The translations under genes and the position numbers were made by a program. 64,000 nt of DNA from Dryomyza anilis. Its lineage: Eukaryota > Arthropoda > Insecta > Diptera > Dryomyzidae. The stretch is taken from positions 4,298,501 through 4,362,500 of the forward strand of contig OX638133.1 in assembly GCA_951804985.1 (NCBI GenBank). Reading direction: 5' to 3'. Below the pieces are notes generated by a model, which saw only the letters and a program-made list of their open reading frames with translations, ran no database searches and was not told where the DNA came from. Shown here one piece after another: positions 55,530-64,000 of this stretch (position 1 is the first letter of the stretch; every line of letters begins with the position of its first letter).

Positions 55530-57110
55530 TTTTATAACGGAAAAACAATTTTCGGATAGACATACAGATAGACAAAAATAGATATACAGAAGAGAGGTAG
55601 AAAAAAGACGTCAAAGGAAAGACTAAAGAAAGACAAAAAAATACAGAAGAAAGACTAAAGATAGACAGCAGAAAGACAGAAAAACAAACAGAAGAAAGAC
55701 AGAAGAAACTCTGAAGATGGACAGCAGAAAGATAGAAGAAAGACAGAAGAAAGATAGAAGTATGACAGAAAAAAACAGAAGACAGGCAGAAGAAAGACAG
55801 AAGAAAGACAGAAGAAAGACAGAAGAAAGACAGAAGAAAGACAGAAGAAAGACAGAAGAAAGACAGAAGAAAGACAGAAGAAAGACAGAAGAAATACAAT
55901 AGAAAGACAGGAAAAAGACAAAAGAAAGACAGAAAAAAGACAGAAGAAAGACAGAAGAAAGATAGAAGAAAGACAGAAGAAAGACAGAAGAAAGACAGAA
56001 GAAAGACAGAAGAAAGACAGAAGAAAGACAGAAGAAAGACAGAAGAAAGACAGAAAAAAGATAGAAGAAAGACAGAAGAAAGACAGAAGAAATACAGAAG
56101 AATGACAGAAGAAAGACAAAAGAAAGTGAAGAAATACAGAAGAAAGACAGAAGAAAGACAGAAAAAAGACAGAAGAAAGACAGAAGAAATACAGAAAAAA
56201 GACAGAAGAAAGACAAAAGAAAGAGAAGAAATACAGAAGAAAGACAGAAGAAAGGCAGAAGAAATTTTTAAGATGAACAGCAGAAAGACACACGAAAGAC
56301 AGAAGGAAAGACAGAAGAAAGACAGAAGAAAGACAGAAGAAAGACAGAAGAAAGACAGAAGAAAGACAGAAGAAAGACAGAAGAAAGACAGAAGAAAGAC
56401 AGAAGAAAGACAGAAGAAAGACAGAAGAAAGACAGAAGAAAGACAGAAGAAAGACAGAAGAAAGACAGAAGAAAGACAGAAGAAAGACAGAAGAAATACA
56501 ATAGAAAGACAGGAAAAAGACAAAAAAAAGACAGAAAAAAGACAGAAGAAAGACAGAAGAAAGACAGCAGAAAGACAGAAGAAAGACAGAAGAAAGACAG
56601 AAAAAAGACTGAAAAAAGACAGAAGGAAGACAGAAGAAAAACAGAAGTAAGTCAAAAGAAAACATAAAAAAGACAGAAGAAAGACATAAGAGAGACGGAA
56701 GAAATGCGGCAGAAAGACAGAAGAAAGACAGAAGAAATACAGAAGAAAGACAGAAAAAAGACAGAAAAAATACAGAAAAAAGACAGAAAAAATACAGAAA
56801 AAAGACAGTAGAAAGACAGAAGAAAGACAGAAGAAAGACAGAAAAAAGACAGAAGAAAGACAGAAGAAATACAGAAGAAAGACAGAAGAAAGACAAAAGA
56901 AAGAGAAGAAATACAGAAGAAAGACAGAAGAAAGACAGAAAAAAGACAGAGGAAAGACAGCAGAAAGACAGATGAAAGACAGAAAAAAGACAGAAGAAAT
57001 ACAGAAGAAAGACAGAAGAAAGGCAGAAGAAAACAGAAGAAAGACAGATGAAAGAAAAAGAAAGACTGAAGATGGACAGCCAAAACTCACAACGAAGACA
57101 AAAGGAAAGA
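55530..57110. repeat. 11-bp purine minisatellite (GACAGAAGAAA)n
   Basis: About 140 units of GACAGAAGAAA and variants (GACAGAAAAAA, TACAGAAGAAA), almost all purine plus C on the + strand. Because 11 is not a multiple of 3, open frames of up to 522 codons appear on the - strand (SVFLLSFFCLS period) and shorter ones on the + strand; none is a gene. Confidence 0.9.
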
Positions 57111-57313
57111 CATTGGAGAGACAGATAAAAGACAGAATAATGTCAGAATAAAGTCAGAAATACAAAACGACTTCAAGACAGAAAGACTACGAACTGGGCT
57201 TGTTTGGACGCCCGAGTAGATCGAAGGAATACACAATCTGGTATGCAGGTCTCTCAAGCAACTATGTATTTCACTCGAATACTTTCCAATGGTGGTCACA
57301 TTAAATGTATATA

Positions 57314-57665
57314 CCCAGAATGTTACTGCTCTTAACTTTGCAATATCCCAATGTGAGAAGAAGGAGAATTCACACGATATCGAAAACTTTATCATAGCGA
57401 TATCGAGCGCCAAATCAGTCCAATATAGTAGGTAGATATCGATACGTTCTGTCAAAGTTTTGAGACATTTTTTAAAATCGGAATGGTATAGAACTAAAAT
57501 ATAATGAAAGTTCGAGATTGATATGAAAAGTATTGCGATTAAATATCGGATATTGTTAAAAAAATTGAATGTACGAGAAATGAGAATCGATAAAGCAACG
57601 AGATCGAACTTTTTGTATCGATTTTATTCGAGAAAGCTTCGAGACATCGGTTGTCTCCGTGACAT
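57314..57665 (-). mobile_element. family-3 MITE, diverged copy
   Basis: Starts near CCCAGAATGTTACTG and ends GTTGTCTCCGTGACAT. Inside are TAGGTAGATATCGATACGTT and GAGAAAGCTTCGAGACATCG, matching the inverted 10996-11394 copy. It is more decayed than the 7.4 and 11.0 kb copies. Confidence 0.55.
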
Positions 57666-58859
57666 ATTGAAGAATGAAATAAATGAATCGATTCATTTCT
57701 GATATAACAGACACTAATGGATATTGCTCGCATTTTTATTTGCAAGACTCCACTTTGAGATTTTTTTTAAGATCGTGAATAGTGTATCTTTTACTCTCAA
57801 TCTCAAAATTATTTACAATTTACCTTACCGTATACGACTCCTTCTGGGTACTACAAATGGAAGACCAAATTGTGCATTTATTTTTAGTTTAGGATATTAG
57901 TATAAAAAAAGAATTATAGACTAAAAGAAAGACCGAGAGAATGTTTAACAATTAGAAACACTAACGAATATCCCTTCGTTTGTAAATTCCTCAAACGTCT
58001 CTCAATTTAACAAATAGACGGACAGTCAGACATACGTTTAGACTTGATAGACCATCATTGATTTAAACAGTGCACTCTATACTATTTCCACGCAATACTT
58101 TTACACTGCATACTTTTAGATGCACGCCATAACTCGACGCAAACAATCATCAATTACCATGCATTTAATTTAATTACAATTTTATTTATATTTGTTTATG
58201 TGAATTATATATATGACGCCAACGCCCTAAATAAATGGCAATACTTAAAAATTAAACGCTTTTTATACTGGATAAAACTATAATGATTAATGATTAATAA
58301 ACAGCCGCAAAGTAGGCTACATTTTTGTATGTGTGGTGTCGAACATCATAATGTTTGAGCCACGTTGTAAATTTACCGTTAATGTCATTTGCCACAAATC
58401 AATCAATTTAATATTTATTAATGTTTTTACGCCACAATATGATGTTTTTAATGCGTTACGCATTTTTATTAATGCGCTCTGGAGTGGCAACCAAAATACA
58501 ACCGACATTATATGGGTGGAAATTTATTAGGGTTTTAATATAGGTCGACTCAATAATAAAGAGGGCACAATTTTATATATCAATTATGTGTGAAGATATA
58601 AGACGTAGTTTAACCGCAAATAAACATGTTAAGCAGCTATATTAACTTTATTTAGAGTATAAATATGTGGGTGTATTGAAAGTGCGTGTGTGTAGGTGGT
58701 TTAGAAATTTATTTTCTTTTTCAATTTTATAGTATATCACATAAGGTCTGTGCGGAGGAGATATCACATTAAGCTATTGACATTTTTGGGGTATATTCTT
58801 TAATATGAGCAATCGTAATATGGATATAATTTAATCAAAAACTAATTTCATTATTTTCT
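57666..58859. other. intergenic DNA
   Basis: No gene is supported. The part 58290-58520 is less AT-biased, with TTAATGCG words. Confidence 0.4.
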
Positions 58860-59760
58860 TATATTTTTTTACTTTACTTTTCTTTTCTTCTTTCTTTTTT
58901 TCATTTCTTTAGTTTTCGTTTCTTTTCCTTTTTTTCTTATATTTTAATTTGTTTCATTGCGTTTATTCCTTTTTTCCTTTTCTTTTCATTTATTTTCTTT
59001 ACTTATTTTTCTTTTGTTTTCGTTTCTTTTACTTTTTTTCATTTCTTTTTTTTCTTTTATTTTTTTTTGTTTCATTCCGTTTATTTTCTTTTAATCTATT
59101 TCCTTTTATTTTCTTTTATTTTATTTTCTTTGTTGTTGTTTTATTTCCATTATGTTTAGTTTTCTTTAGTTTTGTTTTCTTTTTTTTTCTTGTTTTTCTT
59201 TTCTTTTATTATCTTGGTTTTCTTTTCTTTTATTTTCTTGCATTTCTTTTCTATTCTTTTCATTTCTTTTCTTATATTTCTTTCTTTTATTTTATTTTAT
59301 TTTCTTTTATTTTCTTTTTTTTCTTTTATTTTATTGTTTTTCTTTTATTTTCTTGTTTTTCTTTTATTTTATTTTATTTTCATTCATTTTCTTTTATTTT
59401 CTTTTCATTTCTTTCCTTTCCTTTTTATTGTTTTTCTTTTATTTTCTTGTTTTTCTTTTATTTTATTTTATTTTATTTTCATTTATTTTCTTTTATTTTC
59501 TTTTCATTTCTTTCCTTTTCTTTTTTTTTCTTTTCTTTACTTACCTTTTCTTTTTTTAGTTTTTCTTTTTTTCTTTTCTTTTATTTTCTTTAATTTTTCT
59601 TTTATTTTTTTATTTTCTTTCATTTGTCTTCGTTTCTTTCAGTTTATTTTCAATATTCTATCTTCTTTTTTATCTTTTCTTTTAATTTGTTTCTTTTTGT
59701 TCCTTTCTTTTTTTCTTAATTTTTTTTTTCTTTTTTTTATCCACTTTCCTTATTTTTTCA
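58860..59760. repeat. 0.9-kb T/C-rich tract (TTTTATTTTCTTTTC-like)
   Basis: Almost free of G on the + strand, built from CTTTT, TTTTATTTTC and ATTTCTTTTC words of irregular period. Long Phe-rich frames (for example 58949-59593) are compositional artefacts. Confidence 0.85.
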
Positions 59761-60610
59761 GCATTTCTGTTAATACTATTAAATATTAAATGAATCTTAA
59801 ATGAAATATTTCTTAATTAAATTCTAAAAATTGCGCTAAAATTAAAATTTCATTTTGAAAATATTTACAGCTTTTATTATAGTTTAATGGGTTACAAAAA
59901 AAGCCAATCTAAAAGGGTCGAATTTTGTGCGCCTTATGTTTGGACGGCTTTGAATCAAATTTCCTAAAATCAGCTGTATTTTTGAAAATGGAGCAAAAAC
60001 AGAATTAAAACAACACCAAAACATCGTGCAGCTCGTGTGTAAAGCAAATAAAAGTGTGTAGAGTGTTTCACATCAGTTGTGGTTGTTGTTTTACGTATTC
60101 GGCAAAAGGCAGCCAACGGATATCCGTTTGGCTAACGCACAAAACACAATTTCATGGCATACATTTCGGCACACAAAATATGCGGCAACCTCGATAACTA
60201 CACGAACGGAATGGCGAGCAATTATGGCGCAACCAAAGCAAGTTTCAATTTTAAAATACTATGCACTATATTGAGGCGGGTTACCACAAAAAGGTGTAGT
60301 TGGTAAGGCGGAGTTGTGGAAGGACGAATTTCTACTTTTGTACGTAGAGTCCATGTCGAAACGTGAGCCATTGAGCCATTGCACGGTTTCAGTCGTTTGG
60401 GAATGTAGCCAAATTCAAATATTTCACCACAAATTAAAATTTTCGACCTCAGCAAACACAAATTAAAGAAGAAATTTGAAATACTGTTTTCTAGCAGTGG
60501 TTTTCAGTATTTAATTGAGAATATTTAGAGAGACAAAAAAAGAAAACAAGAAAAAAGAATTATATATTTCTATATTTCTTTTTTCTTGGTTTCTTTCTTT
60601 CTTTATTTGT
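59761..60610. other. intergenic DNA
   Basis: A less AT-rich patch at 59940-60400 contains GGATATCCG and short open frames without splice or start context. A TTTCTT/TTATATTTC-rich stretch at 60550-60605 leads into the 8-bp array. Confidence 0.4.
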
Positions 60611-60992
60611 AGAAATATAGAAATATAGAAATATAGAAATATAGAAATATAGAAATATAGAAATATAGAAATATAGAAATATAGAAATATAGAAATATAG
60701 AAATATAGAAATATAGAAATATAGAAATATAGAAATATAGAAATATAGAAATATAGAAATATAGAAATATAGAAATATAGAAATATAGAAATATAGAAAT
60801 ATAGAAATATAGAAATATAGAAATATAGAAATATAGAAATATAGAAATATAGAAATATAGAAATATAGAAATATAGAAATATAGAAATATAGAAATATAG
60901 AAATATAGAAATATAGAAATATAGAAATATAGAAATATAGAAATATAGAAATATAGAAATATAGAAATATAGAAATATAGAAATATAGAAAT
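60611..60992. repeat. 8-bp array (GAAATATA)n, about 48 units, virtually perfect
   Basis: 382 bp of uninterrupted GAAATATA with no visible substitution until the last unit (GAAATAAA). It reads as an endless ISIFLYFY octapeptide on the - strand, which is an artefact. Confidence 0.95.
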
Positions 60993-61184
60993 AAAGAAAC
61001 TCATAACAAATTTTTGGTTAAAACGCATTCAATCTCTCAGCACAGTGAGTGGTGAGTTAAGAAAGTGTATTTTAATATAATACATCAGAAATTCAGAACT
61101 CCATTCGAAATTCAAAAGATATCAATTGAAATTCAGAAAATCAATTTGAAATTCAATTTGAAATGGAATTTCTGATTATGAAAA
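60993..61184. other. flank with AATTCA-rich simple sequence
   Basis: GAAATTCA words recur at 61085-61170. Nothing else. Confidence 0.4.
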
Positions 61185-61886
61185 CGTCACTGACATGCCA
61201 AAGGGGCGAATGTGCATTTTTACAAAATGTTTGTATATAAAATTATGAAACTCAAATTGCTTTAAAAATGTGTAAAAAAAAAAAATTTTTAATTTTTTTG
61301 TTATTCTGGTTTATTCATCATATAATCATAACGTATAAAAAATATATTTTGATTTGGACAACTCACTGAATTAAAAATACTGATTTTGTGAGACTATATC
61401 CTGACCAAAACGCAAATATTTTTATTTTTTTTGCCATAACTTTTCATTGGTACAAGATCAAATAGTAATATTAAGGCATTAATTGTTAGATTTCAAAGCA
61501 CCTATCGATTGACATTATTTCTTAAAAAAAAATTTCGAATTTTTGTTATTTGCAAGAAAAATGTTTGGCAAATGATTTTTAAATAATAATGCAAATCGAT
61601 AGATGCTTTAAAACAAAGCAATTTATGCCTTTACACTACTATTTTATTTTGTACCAATCAAAAGTTATGTCAAAAAAACGACAAGATTCGCCCTTTCGGC
61701 ATGACAAGATTTTCACATGAAGGATTTTTACAAAATCGCCATTTTGGATTTGTGTTTTGTGACTAGAAATATCCAACAAAACCACACACGATTTTGGCAC
61801 AGAATGCTTGAGGAAAAACTACATTCAAAAATTAAAAAAAAAAATGTCAAAAAATACACATTCACTCCTTTGACATGACAGTGACG
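61185..61886. mobile_element. family-1 MITE, complete reference copy
   Basis: 702 bp between CGTCACTGACATGCCAAAGG and its inverse CTTTGACATGACAGTGACG, with terminal inverted repeats of about 38 bp. The inside has TTTTTGCCATAACTTTTCAT, CAAAGCACCTATCGATTG, then the inverses ATCGATAGATGCTTTAAA and AATCAAAAGTTATGTCAAAA, so most of the body can fold back. No coding frame. Confidence 0.75.
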
Positions 61887-62740
61887 AATTACAGTCTTTT
61901 GAATTTTTCGATTTATATTATTTTTTGGTTTAAACCACTATTACATTTGTTTTTATGATTATGCAGCTAAATTTATTTTTTCACATTTTTGGTTATTTTA
62001 CGATTACTGTAAATGGCGAATGCTGTCTGTGACATTGCGTCGCACTGTAATTGACATGCCGGAAATACACATCGCACTTCCGTCGTTTAATTGCAGCTAT
62101 AAAGGCGTAAACTCATTGATGTCTATGTCGCAGCTAAAACGAGATATAACACGAGTTATTTGGAATGTTAACAAGTTGTTGAATGTTGGCCTCTTCCGCC
62201 AACCGGAAATAAAATTTTACCAATTACCCATGATGGAAATAAACCGGAAAATGCGAAAACTAGAAAAGGAAACAGAATTTCAGTGTAATGCATTTCTATT
62301 TTTTTAAACATTATTATTTTATCATTTTTATTTTTATTTGAATAGTAAATGCCCTGCAGCAATAAAATACGTTGCTGCATAAAAAGTTAGATTGAATGTG
62401 GCAACGTTTTAGAATATCGTCCTTCTGCTATATTTCCATTTTTACTTTATCAGAAGAAAATGCAGCTAAACGATTTCAATACGCGGAAATTGAATAAAAA
62501 ACGTAATAAATTCAGTGTTTTGCGAAACATTTAAAATTAAAGTCCAGTGAATTTTTAAAATTTTTCTTTATAACCTTTGCAATACATGTTTTATAATTTT
62601 TATTCAGGAACTTATTTATGGATTTTGTTGATATTTTTAATGTATTTTCATAAAATATATAAATATTATTATAAATAAAATTCAAGAGGAAATTATAAAA
62701 ACACTGCACTCAAAATATTTGCTGGGACATTTTACGAAAT
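61887..62740. other. intergenic DNA
   Basis: A frame at 62020-62307 has an ATG and 95 codons, but no recognisable domain, start context or splice site. I do not call it a gene. Confidence 0.4.
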
Positions 62741-63010
62741 ATTTTTCGTAATATTTTTTCGTAAAATACACGAAACGAATTTCATATTTTTTCCAAAATA
62801 TTTTTTACGAACGATTCGTATGTATTACGAATCAATATTGGTTAAATTAAAATAACAACAAAATTACAAATATTTCGTTTAAATTACGAATCTTTCGTTA
62901 TATTATTTTTTATTACAATTTTTATAACGAATGAATAACTTTCCTAAATATTTAAGCTATATGTAAAATTTTACGAACATTCGTGTTATTTTACGAACAA
63001 TAAGTAAAAA
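62741..63010. repeat. ACGAA/TTCGT-rich self-complementary stretch
   Basis: ATTTTACGAAATATTTTTCG, TTTTTACGAACGATTCGTAT and similar words occur in both orientations, so the stretch can form several small hairpins. Probably a decayed foldback element. Confidence 0.4.
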
Positions 63011-63109
63011 CAGAAAAAAGTTTGCATAAAATAGTAACTCGGAACTGCATTTTATTTGATTTTCGAAAATATCCAAAATTTGAGGTACTACAATTCAAAA
63101 TAATGTATT

Positions 63110-64000
63110 CAATGAAATATTTCCAAACGCGAATTTGAATAAGTATTTAAGAAACCGCGGATTCAAAAGGTTAAGGTTTTTCTGAGACCTAAGCAAAACT
63201 CTTTGATAACCTAAGAATCAAAATGGTCCGTTAATGGTGCCATGTACGGAATACGATTTCGTCAGTGTTCCCTTTTATAGATTCGAAAAAGGACCAGTAA
63301 AAGTTAAAGAGGAACATCGACACTTATTTAGAGTAAGGGTACATTTCGGCGGTACGTTTATGGACCGTAATACGGATAATGCCATTGACATTATGTTTCG
63401 AAGGTCCTTTAACCGACAGAAAAAAATACGGAGTCGGCATACCGTAGCACTATGGGTCAGAAACCGTATTGGTGGTGAAAGTCATCGGAAATTAATGATA
63501 TAAAAGCGGATTTGAATAAGTCGGTAATAAAACGTTGTATTTTCAAAAGTTAAGGCTTGTCTGAAGGCAAAACAAATCTATTTGATAACCCATTAACCAT
63601 TAACGGTGCCGTATACGGAATACCATTCCGTCAACGTTCCGTTTTCTAGATACGAAAACGATCCCGTGAACGGATAAAGAGGTAACTTATTTAGAGTAAG
63701 TTGAGAGTACGTTTTGGCGGGACGTTTATGGAATGTATATCTGATACAAAACGGAGTGAATACGTCAAGTGGACGTTTCGACGTTACGTTAACGGACCGT
63801 AATTCTTTATAAAATACGGAATGAATCTATTCCATGAATCCATTCCGACTTTCAATATAATTTTCCAAAACGCGGATTTGAATATCTCGGTAATGATTTG
63901 GTCGATTTCAAAAATGTATGTTTTTTCAGAGAGCCCAAAAACAATTCTTTGGATTACAAAAATAAACATTCCAAGAAACATTTTAACGGAGCCCCGTAAA
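63110..64000. repeat. satellite of about 370 bp, at least 2.4 units, off the right edge
   Basis: Units start near 63120, 63500 and 63867 with GCGGATTTGAATAAGTCGGT-like sequence. They share GGTTAAGG, TTTGATAACC, ACGGAATACGATTTCGTCA-type and TTATTTAGAGTAAG blocks in order. Many ACGGAATCCGT/CCGTAATACGG words are palindromic. The open frame 63234-63503 lies within one unit and is not conserved in the next. Confidence 0.65.

Noticed and set aside
55522..57090. 522-codon open frame on the - strand (SVFLLSFFCLS repeats), with further long frames on both strands
   Set aside because: Pure consequence of the 11-bp tandem repeat: a period not divisible by 3 without stop triplets leaves every frame open. 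No signal, splice or composition evidence for a gene.
58949..59593. Phe-rich 214-codon frame resembling a membrane protein
   Set aside because: Compositional artefact of the T/C tract.
60603..61028. 141-codon frame ISIFLYFY repeated
   Set aside because: Translation of the perfect 8-bp array; not a gene.
62020..62307. 95-codon + strand frame starting MLSVTLRRTVIDMPEIHIAL
   Set aside because: No domain, signal peptide or splice context; could be chance or a transposon remnant.
63234..63503. 89-codon + strand frame in the right-edge satellite
   Set aside because: Not preserved in the next satellite unit.

Overview
The window is eukaryotic, strongly AT-rich and gene-poor, and comes from a higher fly (Diptera). 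The best evidence is a muscle Z-disc PDZ gene of the Zasp66 type, Drosophila-style start contexts (CAAAATG) and splice sites, Helitron/HINE-like elements, and tRNA-derived SINEs of a kind I associate with calyptrate flies (blow, flesh and house flies). The calyptrate placement is inference. There are no prokaryotic operons or CRISPR arrays.

Layout. At 2.35-2.95 kb on the + strand is the 3' coding exon of a gene I do not recognise. It carries an in-frame TGA in the leaky TGA-CTA context, followed by 183 open codons. From 4.1 to 11.4 kb lie nested and clustered miniature inverted-repeat elements (MITEs). From 29.54 down to 11.79 kb on the - strand is the Zasp66-like gene. I rebuilt eight exons whose phases close to a 507-residue protein, and a 255-residue alternative ending in exon 5. 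Its 10.3-kb first intron holds tandem repeats, a SINE, two candidate extra exons at 19.2-19.6 kb and a candidate + strand transmembrane exon at 21.9 kb. Three blocks of one 19-bp minisatellite surround its first exon (27.6-28.9, 30.6-31.7 and 32.4-33.5 kb).

From 34.0 to 41.1 kb on the - strand is a small cluster of intronless secreted-protein genes rich in Ser-Ser-Glu-Glu and basic cleavage sites. It has a 422-residue acidic protein, a broken relative, and a 368-residue protein with nine tandem peptide units each ending in a furin-type site. This is the best candidate here for an undescribed system: secreted polyprotein precursors releasing many near-identical Ser/Glu/Lys/His peptides.

The rest (35.8-37.8 kb and 41-64 kb) is mostly mobile and tandem DNA. 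It includes a MITE family with long internal hairpins (one copy split by a Helitron-like element, another by a SINE with a perfect 12-bp target duplication), a second 19-bp minisatellite with a different sequence, an 11-bp purine minisatellite, a nearly perfect 8-bp array, a 0.9-kb pyrimidine tract, and a satellite of about 370 bp running off the right edge. Long open frames in these arrays are artefacts of repeat periods not divisible by three, which leave every frame open.
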